In this document: in pieces, positions 1-5,590 of the stretch | How positions within the stretch are numbered: position 1 is the first letter of the stretch | Layout of the letters: the number at the start of each line of letters is the position of its first letter | Source of the DNA: Actinomycetota bacterium | GTDB lineage: Bacteria > Actinomycetota > Geothermincolia > Fen-727 > Anoxymicrobiaceae | NCBI GenBank assembly: GCA_003154635.1 | Contig: PMDX01000220.1 | Coordinates: 1-6,897, forward strand | Length of the DNA: 6,897 nucleotides | Direction of reading: 5' to 3' | Position numbers and translations under genes: made by a program | Notes under the pieces: generated by a model | What the model was told of the DNA's origin: nothing | What the model saw: only the letters and a program-made list of their open reading frames with translations | Databases searched by the model: none

Positions 1-340
1 CCGGCAGGAGCTTGAGGAGCTTGGGTATTGACCCGGATGACTTGATATCCTTGCTCGACAGTGCCTTGATGAGGTTGAGCTGCCCCAGCCAGAAACGGTG
101 AGCGACGTCCGCATCCATGGAGAGGGTCGCGTCCGGTGATATATCCTGGGAACCAGGGAGCAGTTTGACATCATCTCCAGTACAGTCGATCCACATCTGT
201 CCGTCGGGATTATAGAAGTTGAAACACACCTTGAGCTTGGAACTGAGAGCCTTGTTTTTAACCACCGGGTCTTTCATGAGCTTGGCAAAAAGCTCGATCA
301 GGGCGTCGTAGAATGTCTGGATGTCGTTGAAATAGGGCAT
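1..340 (-). CDS. SCP2 sterol-binding-domain protein (partial, C-terminus outside window)
   Basis: Reading leftward from ATG at 340-338 gives an open frame of 113 residues that runs off the window edge, starting MPYFNDIQTFYDALIELFAK. Residues about 45-113 show the SCP2 pattern: a GQMWIDCTGDD strand, then ATLSMDADVAHRFWLGQLN and a SSGSIPKLLKLL helix. The last stretch matches the usual Ala-Thr/strand, 'G+LN' turn and terminal helix of this fold. SCP2 domains form a hydrophobic tunnel that binds lipids or acyl-CoA-like ligands; the ligand here is unknown. There is no signal peptide or membrane segment, so it is probably cytoplasmic. A strong ribosome site (GGAAAGGAG, minus strand) lies just before the ATG. 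The gene diverges from the sigma-54 activator at 821 and has a consensus sigma-54 promoter about 125 bp upstream, so it is the likely first gene of that activator's target operon. The family call is from recognised pattern only. Confidence 0.85.
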   Translation of the reverse strand, partial: MPYFNDIQTFYDALIELFAKLMKDPVVKNKALSSKLKVCFNFYNPDGQMWIDCTGDDVKLLPGSQDISPDATLSMDADVAHRFWLGQLNLIKALSSKDIKSSGSIPKLLKLLP

Positions 341-425
341 GAGGACTCCTTTCCGCTCCCTGGATAGTGGTTCGTGACGATCGAGGCGCCCGGCCACCCT
401 ACCTCCCATGTGACCTTTCCGGACC

Positions 426-442
426 CGGCTTTCGCAAAGCCG
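426..442 (-). other. Perfect stem-loop in the leader of the SCP2 transcript
   Basis: CGGCTTT-CGC-AAAGCCG is a perfect 7-bp stem with a 3-nt loop. On the minus strand it falls about 12-28 nt after the predicted sigma-54 start site (about 454), inside a leader of roughly 114 nt. No U-tract follows, so it is not an obvious terminator. It could protect the 5' end of the mRNA or act in post-transcriptional control; the function is inferred. Confidence 0.4.
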
Positions 443-464
443 CACACGCCTACAACCTGTCTAA

Positions 465-480
465 TGCAAAAACCGTGCCA
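465..480 (-). promoter_or_regulatory. Sigma-54 (-24/-12) promoter driving the SCP2 gene
   Basis: On the minus strand, positions 480 to 465 read TGGCACGGTTTTTGCA, which matches the sigma-54 consensus TGGCACG-N4-TTGCW at every conserved base. The invariant GG (479-478) and GC (467-466) are separated by exactly 10 nt. Transcription would begin near 454 and run left into the SCP2 gene, with a leader of about 114 nt. A sigma-54 activator gene and tandem activator-like sites lie upstream of this promoter, as the sigma-54 mechanism requires. Confidence 0.85.
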
Positions 481-578
481 AAACTGGACCTTCCGGCGGT
501 TTTTTGCTCAGATAACCTCAAAATCCGGCACCAACGCCCCCAGCGGGGAACGAACCACAGATAAAGTCGAATCGCGCC

Positions 579-596
579 TGTCTCAAAGTCGCAATG
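579..596. promoter_or_regulatory. Possible third activator site (half-site only)
   Basis: TGTCTC at 579-584 matches the left arm of the two full sites downstream. The right-arm position (GCAATG) does not match GGGACA. It starts 30 bp before the 609 site, so it could be a degenerate site occupied cooperatively, or chance. Confidence 0.3.
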
Positions 597-608
597 CCGC
601 TACACCTG

Positions 609-628
609 TGTCTCATCAACGGGACACA
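609..628. promoter_or_regulatory. Upstream activator sequence 1 (TGTCTC-N6-GGGACA)
   Basis: TGTCTC-ATCAAC-GGGACA is an imperfect inverted repeat, and with flanking bases (TGTGTC at 607-612 and GACACA at 623-628) the outer arms pair perfectly. The TGT-N12-ACA form resembles enhancer sites of sigma-54 activators, which are typically TGT-N10 to N12-ACA. Its centre lies about 163 bp upstream of the predicted sigma-54 start, within the normal enhancer distance. The likely ligand is the activator encoded at 821. Confidence 0.6.
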
Positions 629-631
629 CAG

Positions 632-651
632 CGTCTCCCTGATGGGACACA
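632..651. promoter_or_regulatory. Upstream activator sequence 2 (CGTCTC-N6-GGGACA)
   Basis: CGTCTC-CCTGAT-GGGACA repeats the first site: GTCTC-N6-GGGACACA is identical in both apart from the 6-nt spacer. The start-to-start spacing is 23 bp, about two helical turns, so two dimers would lie on the same face of the DNA. An alternative inner pairing, GTCTCCC/GGGACAC with a 4-nt loop, also exists. The site is about 186 bp from the sigma-54 start and does not overlap the activator's own -10 element. Confidence 0.6.
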
Positions 652-747
652 TGGTCTTCATCCGGGCTCGAAAGACCCCAAACCTCCCGGTCGAGAAGAA
701 ACATGCGCGCGAACTGTCGTATACGAAGCCGGCAAGGCGGAAAAATA

Positions 748-775
748 TCGAAAAGTGCACCGTTTCTGATACAAT
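748..775 (+). promoter_or_regulatory. Extended -10 housekeeping promoter for the activator gene
   Basis: TGATACAAT at 767-775 is an extended -10 element (TG-N-TACAAT, one mismatch to TATAAT). A weak -35 (TCGAAA, 748-753) lies 16 nt upstream. The predicted start near 782 gives a leader of about 39 nt before the GTG at 821. The poor -35 suggests low constitutive expression, which would suit a regulator. Confidence 0.5.
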
Positions 776-820
776 GCCTTAATTCTAAACAACTGCGAGA
801 CTCCGGGAGGGCGGGGTATC

Positions 821-2821
821 GTGGAGTTCTCAATCGCCAATAGCCTTATTACCGAACAGCAACAGATCATGGCCGCTGCCGAGGTCTATCGGAATTCGGG
901 CAACCTTCCCCCCGGCGTCGTGCGAGACGTCATCGCCGACTCATGGAAAAGGTCCAGGGACAACGGCGTCGATCCGCATATGGAGCGGGTCGCCTGCACT
1001 ATCGCCCCTGAGGAGAGAAACCGGAGATTCGAAGACGCGCGGCAGCTTCTCGAAGTCGCACACGCCTTCATCGTAAACCTCTATGAATCCACAAAGGAGA
1101 CCGCGGTCGCCGTCGGGCTGCTCGACCGGGACGGCCTCATACTAGAGGTCCTCACAGAAGGAGTGGTCAAGTCTCTCATCGATGAAGCCGGCCTCGTCCC
1201 CGGACATTTCATAAACGAGGAGTCCGTGGGCACTTTTGCCCCGAGCCTCGTCCTGAAGACCGGGCAACCGCAAAGGGTCACCTCCGCCGAGCACTGGGTC
1301 GTTCGCGCGAGCATATGCACGAGCGTCGCTGCTCCGATACGGGATTCGAGCGGGGAGATCGCGGGAATAATCTCAGTAAACGTGATCTACAATGCCGCGG
1401 AAGAACATCCACACACATACGGGATGACCATCGCGGCCGCCAAGGCTATCGAGACACAGTTGCGACTGAAGTCAACGGCCGACGAGCTGTACAGGTCGCA
1501 TGAGTACCTGATGGCAACGATCAGGTCGATCTCGGACGGTCTCATAATCCTGGACCGGCAGTTGACGGTCATGGAGATGAACGAGCACGCATCCGACCTG
1601 ACGAGCCTGCGCGTCGGTGGCACGCTGTCGGCCGCGATGCGGGACGACGACATGTATCAGAAGATCGAAGGGATAACGATCAGCCACAAGGGGTTTTCCG
1701 GGGAAGCCATCTTCTTCGATTCCCACGGCTCAGACCAGAGGGTCTTCCTGGACGCCCAGCCGATACTCGACAGCGGGGACCGGTTACTTGGTGTCGTCCT
1801 TGTAATAAGAGAGATGAAGCGGGTGCGAAGCCTGGCGCACAAGATTTACGGCGCGCGGGCCCGCTACTGTTTCGACGATATCGTTGGCGAGGACGACCGT
1901 CTTGCCAGATGCATAACCGTGCTCAAGCGAGCAGCGGATTCCGATTTTCCGATAGTGATAACGGGAGAGAGCGGCACGGGCAAAGAGATGTTCGCGCACG
2001 CCATCCACAATCACTCCCACAGGTCCGAAGGGCCGTTCATACCGCTCAACTGCGCCGCCATCCCGAAGGACCTCCTCGAGAGCGAGCTGTTCGGGTACGA
2101 CGAGGGGGCTTTTACCGGGGCCAAAAGGGGTGGCAACCCGGGTAAGTTCGAGCTGGCTGATGGTGGTACGATTTTCCTGGACGAGATCGATTCCATGCCG
2201 CTCGACATGCAGGCCAAGCTCCTGAGACTCATCGAAGAGAAAAGGGTGCTGAGGCTCGGGGGCAAAGGTTTCATCCCTGTCGATATCAGGATCATCTCGG
2301 CTTCGAACAAGGACCTGCTCGAGCGAATAGCGGAAGGCGCCTTCAGGGACGACCTGTACTTCCGCCTGAACGTAGTCAGCGTCAGCCTTCCCCCACTGCG
2401 GGAGCGCCCTGGCGACATCCCACTGCTCGCAAGACATTTCATCGGCAAATATACCAAGTCGGCAGGTGAGGCCGAGCGGCTGTTGACGCCCGAGATACTC
2501 GAGTCGCTTCAGTCATACGAATGGCCGGGCAACGCGCGCGAGCTCTCCAACTGGGTCGAGCGGCTGTTGGCCCTCGGCAATGACGGGGCTTCAGGCGTCG
2601 ATGTGCCGGTCTCAATCGGTGAGACCAGGACGGGCGAAGTCCCGAAAAGCGCGGAGGCTCGCCGTGCCACTCTCCACGAAGGCGAGGCCTCCTATATGAA
2701 AACCTTGATCGTCGAAGCCATCAAGAGGAACCACGGGGTCATGTCAAAGGCCGCAAGCGACCTCGGCATAAGCCGCTCCACCCTCTATCGAAGGATAGCC
2801 AGGCACGGTATCGAATTCTGA
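821..2821 (+). CDS. AcoR/DhaR-type sigma-54-dependent transcriptional activator
   Basis: This 666-aa enhancer-binding protein hydrolyses ATP to remodel sigma-54 RNA polymerase. Residues 41-52 carry the SWKRSRDNGVDP signature common at the N-terminus of AcoR-like proteins. A GAF-like sensory domain follows (about 78-210), then a PAS domain (about 228-335). The AAA+ core (about 350-585) has Walker A GESGTGKE (382-389), the sigma-54-contacting GAFTGA loop (429-434), Walker B GTIFLDEID (449-457), the RDDLYFRLN arginine-finger region (509-516) and WPGNARELSN (568-577). A Fis-type HTH ends the protein (about 625-664, with KAASDLGISRSTLYRRI). There is no receiver domain, so it should respond to a small ligand rather than a kinase; the ligand is unknown. 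GTG 821 is chosen because GGGAGGG lies about 9 nt upstream. The adjacent tandem sites and divergent sigma-54 promoter point to the SCP2 gene as its target. The AAA+ machinery looks fully intact. Confidence 0.93.
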   Translation: MEFSIANSLITEQQQIMAAAEVYRNSGNLPPGVVRDVIADSWKRSRDNGVDPHMERVACTIAPEERNRRFEDARQLLEVAHAFIVNLYESTKETAVAVGLLDRDGLILEVLTEGVVKSLIDEAGLVPGHFINEESVGTFAPSLVLKTGQPQRVTSAEHWVVRASICTSVAAPIRDSSGEIAGIISVNVIYNAAEEHPHTYGMTIAAAKAIETQLRLKSTADELYRSHEYLMATIRSISDGLIILDRQLTVMEMNEHASDLTSLRVGGTLSAAMRDDDMYQKIEGITISHKGFSGEAIFFDSHGSDQRVFLDAQPILDSGDRLLGVVLVIREMKRVRSLAHKIYGARARYCFDDIVGEDDRLARCITVLKRAADSDFPIVITGESGTGKEMFAHAIHNHSHRSEGPFIPLNCAAIPKDLLESELFGYDEGAFTGAKRGGNPGKFELADGGTIFLDEIDSMPLDMQAKLLRLIEEKRVLRLGGKGFIPVDIRIISASNKDLLERIAEGAFRDDLYFRLNVVSVSLPPLRERPGDIPLLARHFIGKYTKSAGEAERLLTPEILESLQSYEWPGNARELSNWVERLLALGNDGASGVDVPVSIGETRTGEVPKSAEARRATLHEGEASYMKTLIVEAIKRNHGVMSKAASDLGISRSTLYRRIARHGIEF

Positions 2822-2861
2822 GGGTACCACGGCTCGACAAAACCACGAAAGATGAGGCGGA

Positions 2862-3542
2862 TTGAACGGCAAAGAAGCGCTCGGAAGGCTCAAAGCGATG
2901 TCCGACCCCAAGGCGGTGGAGGGAATGGCGCGCTATGGCATCAACCTCGAGAACACCCTTGGGATATCGATCCCAAACCTTAGGAAGCTCGCGAGAGAAG
3001 CCGGGAAAGACCATTCACTCGCACTCGAGCTCTGGGAATCCGGGATCCATGAGGCGCGGATTCTGGCAGGCATGGTAGACGACCCGAAGCTGGTGACCGG
3101 AGACCAGATGGAGTCCTGGGCCATCGAGTTCGATTCGTGGGACGTGTGCGACCAGGTCTGCATGAACCTGTTCTGGCTCACCGAGCTCGCCTACGACAAA
3201 TGCTTCGAATGGAGCTCTCGCGACGAGGAGTTCGTCAAGCGCGCCGGCTTCGCGCTCATGGCTCGCCTGGCATGGTCTGACAAGTCAGCCGGCGACGAGC
3301 GTATCGCGGAGTTCCTTCCCGTGATCAAGAGGGAGGCCACGGACTCCCGAAACTTCGTGAAGAAGGCCGTCGACTGGGCGCTCCGCCAGATTGGCAAACG
3401 CAATCTCGCGCTCAACGAGCTCGCCATCCGGACAGCGACCGAGATCGGTGCGATAGACTCGAAAGCCGCGCGTTGGATATCCACCGATGCCCTGAAAGAG
3501 CTGGAGAGTGAAGCGGTCCAACGCAGGCTCTCGGTCGGCTGA
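2862..3542 (+). CDS. AlkD-family DNA alkylation repair protein (alkylpurine DNA glycosylase)
   Basis: This 226-aa protein matches the AlkD family of all-helical HEAT-like-repeat glycosylases, which excise cationic N3- and N7-alkylpurines, in the cytoplasm. Family landmarks are clear: GMARYGINLENTLGISIPNLR near the N-terminus, HEARILAGMVDDP, FDSWDVCDQVC and FVKKAVDWALRQIGKRN. W93 and D97 have the same spacing as W109/D113 of Bacillus cereus AlkD, and W172 corresponds to W187, so the catalytic residues appear intact. Length is typical. The TTG at 2862 is the only usable upstream start, since an in-frame TGA sits at 2853-2855; GAGG lies 4-5 nt before it, and the next Met is residue 13. It follows the sigma-54 activator by 40 nt with no obvious terminator, so read-through is plausible although the functions appear unrelated. 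Confidence 0.92.
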   Translation: MNGKEALGRLKAMSDPKAVEGMARYGINLENTLGISIPNLRKLAREAGKDHSLALELWESGIHEARILAGMVDDPKLVTGDQMESWAIEFDSWDVCDQVCMNLFWLTELAYDKCFEWSSRDEEFVKRAGFALMARLAWSDKSAGDERIAEFLPVIKREATDSRNFVKKAVDWALRQIGKRNLALNELAIRTATEIGAIDSKAARWISTDALKELESEAVQRRLSVG

Positions 3543-3558
3543 CCCTCCCCTGTCCCTC

Positions 3559-3574
3559 AAAGCGTCGACGCTTT
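3559..3574. repeat. Perfect 16-bp palindrome between alkD-like and alkA-like genes
   Basis: AAAGCGTCGACGCTTT is self-complementary at every position and lies 17 nt after the AlkD-type stop codon. In RNA it would form a 6-bp stem with a UCGA loop followed by only one extra U and then CCC, a poor intrinsic terminator. As DNA it could be an operator; each arm carries AAAGCG, the start of the E. coli Ada-box sequence AAAGCGCA, but that resemblance may be chance. Confidence 0.45.
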
Positions 3575-3722
3575 TCCCATATATACATCCGCCGGCATCC
3601 TGCAAGGTTTCCAGCCCCGGCAACGAAATAGTTGAGTGCCGTAACGACTGAAAGCATCGATGCGGTGTGTCGCTCGCAAGGAAACCGGGCCGCCGTTGGT
3701 GGACGAGAGGAGGCCTCGGTCA

Positions 3723-3730
3723 AAGGAGAG
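3723..3730 (+). promoter_or_regulatory. Ribosome-binding site that decides the AlkA-type start
   Basis: AAGGAGAG sits 2 nt before ATG 3733, with the GGAG core ending 4 nt before it. The in-frame GTG at 3667, which would add 22 residues (SLARKPGRRWW...), has no comparable site and does not resemble the family N-terminus. The ATG is therefore preferred. Confidence 0.7.
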
Positions 3731-3732
3731 AG

Positions 3733-4758
3733 ATGCCGACAAGCACCAAGAAGACGTTTACCAGGAGGTTCAACGTCAAGGCGGTACCGCCTTTCGACTT
3801 CGACCTGTCAGCACGGATCTTCTCGCGGGGCGACCCGCAGTTTCGCGCGTACGAGGACGGGCGTTTCCGGCAGCTCATCAAGATCGGCCGGAAACCGGGG
3901 CTATTCGTGATACGGTCCACCGGTTCCGTCGAGGAACCGGAGCTCCGGGTAGAGCTCAAGACGGTCGAGGAGTTGTCTCCCTCGGATGTCAGAAAGGCAC
4001 GCGCCATGGTCAACAGCATGTTCAACCTGGATATGGACCTCAAGCCGTTCTACAAAGCCGTGAAAGGCGACCCCGTCCTGTCGGGGCTCGCCAGGAAGAT
4101 GTACGGGCTCAAGAGCCCGACGACCCCGACGGTCTTCGAGGCCCTGGTCGACTCGATCATCGAACAGCAGATATCGCTCATAGCGGCGCATGCGATGCAG
4201 AGCAGGATGATAAAGGAGTTCGGCGACCCGCTTACTATCGAAGGCACCACTTATTACATGTTCCCAACGCCCGAAAAGCTGTCCGCGGCACGGATCGAGG
4301 AGCTGAAGTCGTGCGGGCTCTCGACGAGGAAAGCTGAGTATATAAAGGACGTGGCCATGCTTGTCGCGAGTGGAAGTCTCGACCTCGACAAGTTCGAGGG
4401 GTACGACGACATCGAGGCAATCAGGGAAGAGCTGTCTTCCATAAGGGGAATCGGGCGGTGGACCGCCGAGATGACTATGATCCGCGGGCTTCACAAGATG
4501 GACTCGATCCCCGCCGACGATATCGGATTGCAGGCGAAGATCTCCTATTTCTACGGAAGAGAGCACCGTGTCTCGAGCGACGAGCTCCGCGAGATCGCCG
4601 AGCGTTGGGGAAAGTACAGGGGCCTTGGGGGGTACTACCTGATCATGACCCTCGACCTCGAGCGCGGCGAGGGGGTCGGCGACGACCGCGCGGCCCGGGC
4701 CCGGACTCCGAAGAAGCCCGCCGCCAGACCACCTCGCGAAAGGATAATAATGGACTGA
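3733..4758 (+). CDS. DNA-3-methyladenine glycosylase II-type (AlkA-like, HhH-GPD)
   Basis: This 341-aa monofunctional-type base-excision glycosylase removes alkylated purines from DNA, leaving an abasic site. The N-terminal part (about 15-95, with VPPFDFDLSARIF and YEDGRFRQLIKIG) resembles the AlkA N-terminal beta domain. The HhH-GPD domain covers about 120-310. Its helix-hairpin-helix is IRGIGRWTAEM (237-247), followed by DSIPADDIGL, where D263 is the expected catalytic Asp (the P-x-x-D-x-G pattern; D238 of E. coli AlkA). No Cys4 [4Fe-4S] motif follows, unlike EndoIII or MutY. It is longer than E. coli AlkA (282 aa), partly through a basic, proline-rich C-terminal tail (about 311-341, with TPKKPAARPPRER), possibly a non-specific DNA-binding extension. 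It lies 190 bp after the AlkD-type gene, pairing two unrelated alkylpurine glycosylases. An OGG-like specificity cannot be fully excluded from sequence alone. Confidence 0.88.
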   Translation: MPTSTKKTFTRRFNVKAVPPFDFDLSARIFSRGDPQFRAYEDGRFRQLIKIGRKPGLFVIRSTGSVEEPELRVELKTVEELSPSDVRKARAMVNSMFNLDMDLKPFYKAVKGDPVLSGLARKMYGLKSPTTPTVFEALVDSIIEQQISLIAAHAMQSRMIKEFGDPLTIEGTTYYMFPTPEKLSAARIEELKSCGLSTRKAEYIKDVAMLVASGSLDLDKFEGYDDIEAIREELSSIRGIGRWTAEMTMIRGLHKMDSIPADDIGLQAKISYFYGREHRVSSDELREIAERWGKYRGLGGYYLIMTLDLERGEGVGDDRAARARTPKKPAARPPRERIIMD

Positions 4759-4784
4759 CAAGGCCGACAGGAAAGCAATATATT
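4755..4784 (+). promoter_or_regulatory. Candidate sigma-70 promoter for the crp-iscS-iscU operon
   Basis: CTGACA at 4755-4760 (one mismatch to TTGACA) overlaps the AlkA-type stop codon. TATATT at 4779-4784 follows after an 18-nt spacer. The predicted start, near 4791, would leave a leader of about 100 nt before GTG 4890. The region is locally AT-rich against a GC-rich background, which supports a promoter. Confidence 0.5.
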
Positions 4785-4837
4785 ATGGTGAATTAAGGCA
4801 GAGCAGGCCGGACGGCGGCTGAGTCGAGTGAAATAAT

Positions 4838-4847
4838 GTAAAATTAC
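4838..4847. promoter_or_regulatory. Short inverted repeat GTAA-N2-TTAC in the operon leader
   Basis: GTAAAATTAC lies about 45 bp after the predicted start and 43 bp before the regulator's GTG. Its arms GTAA/TTAC pair perfectly. It is a possible operator for autoregulation by the downstream Crp/Fnr-type protein, but it matches neither the CRP (TGTGA) nor the FNR (TTGAT) half-site, so this is tentative. Confidence 0.25.
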
Positions 4848-4889
4848 CGAGCGGAAAACACCGGTTGCTCGGAGGAAAGGCGGAGTAGC

Positions 4890-5570
4890 GTGGTTAAGTG
4901 CGATGTTCTTGAGGAGTTTGCCTCTCATGTCAAGAAAGACCTGCGCGGCAAGCTCAAAGACAATTTCACGTCACAGAGCCTGGACCGGGGGCAGTTTGTT
5001 TTCTTCGAGGGCGACGAGGCCGCTTCACTATACCTGATCGAGTCCGGCGTGATAGAGGCCAACGTCGTCCACGGGGACGGAAAGGTCTATATCTTCCATT
5101 TCATCTTTCCCGGAGACATCTTCGGCGAGGGCACGATGTACGGTCAGGAGTACTTCCCGTTTTCAACAGTCGCTCGCAAAGAGGCTCTCATCTGGAAGAT
5201 CCCCCGGGACGACCTTCTCCCGATCGTCGAAGCGGACCCGGCATTCAACGTGTACCTCTTCCAACAGCTCGGGCGAAAGCTCGACTCCTCGTACGCCAAG
5301 GCCAGGTGTATAGCAGGTGAGAGGGTCGAGAAACGAGTGGCATGCATACTGCTCAAGACGCTCGACCAGCAACAAGGCATCTACAACTGCGGGGAGCAGG
5401 TCGATACGCCGGTCACCAACCGCGACATCTCGGGGCTTATCGGCTCCACCGAAGAAACAGTGTCGCGCGTGATGAGCCGGCTGAAAAAAGAAGGCATCAT
5501 CGGGCTGCAGGACAAGCAACTGGTGGTGCTCAACAGGGAAGCCCTCATGGGGTACTTCGATTCGATGTAA
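4890..5570 (+). CDS. Crp/Fnr-family transcriptional regulator heading the Fe-S operon
   Basis: This 226-aa protein has a cyclic-nucleotide-binding-type beta-roll (about 20-125, with GQFVFFEGDEAASLYLIESG and FPGDIFGEGTMYG), a dimerisation helix (about 118-145) and a Crp-type winged HTH (about 146-222). The recognition helix STEETVSRVMSRLKKEG carries E189-x-x-S192-R193, the FNR-like ExxSR pattern linked to TTGAT half-sites. The beta-roll lacks the RES phosphate-binding signature of true cAMP receptors, so cAMP is unlikely. The FNR N-terminal cysteine cluster is absent. The four cysteines are C4, C140, C152 and C167, the last three around the hinge and HTH. GTG 4890 is preceded by GGAGGAAAGGCGGAG. 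The stop codon is 20 nt before the IscS-like start, indicating cotranscription and a probable role in controlling Fe-S assembly. Effector (redox, Fe-S, sulfide or other) is unknown. Confidence 0.9.
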   Translation: MVKCDVLEEFASHVKKDLRGKLKDNFTSQSLDRGQFVFFEGDEAASLYLIESGVIEANVVHGDGKVYIFHFIFPGDIFGEGTMYGQEYFPFSTVARKEALIWKIPRDDLLPIVEADPAFNVYLFQQLGRKLDSSYAKARCIAGERVEKRVACILLKTLDQQQGIYNCGEQVDTPVTNRDISGLIGSTEETVSRVMSRLKKEGIIGLQDKQLVVLNREALMGYFDSM

Positions 5571-5590
5571 GCCTTCTTCAAGGAGACGAA

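Noticed and set aside
491..508. A second sigma-54-like promoter on the plus strand (GGCGG followed by TTTTTTGC) toward the activator gene
   Set aside because: GG and GC are separated by 9 nt instead of the required 10, and the TGGCAC core is incomplete.
367..820. Small open frames in the intergenic region (62-131 codons, both strands)
   Set aside because: None has a convincing ribosome site or protein-like composition, and they overlap the promoter and activator sites. The region is better explained as regulatory DNA.
1784..2437. A 217-codon minus-strand open frame
   Set aside because: It is antisense to the AAA+ domain of the sigma-54 activator, and its translation has no family features.
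3660..4337. A 225-codon plus-strand frame overlapping the AlkA-type gene
   Set aside because: It is a frame-shifted shadow of the AlkA-type coding sequence with no domain signature.
3901..4761. A 286-codon open frame on the minus strand
   Set aside because: It lies fully antisense to the AlkA-type gene, has no recognisable domain, and is arginine- and proline-rich as expected of a GC-rich shadow frame.
5342..5590. Upstream extension of the IscS-like frame
   Set aside because: It overlaps the 3' third of the regulator gene in another frame and translates to low-complexity basic sequence. The ATG at 5591 has a good ribosome site and matches the family N-terminus.
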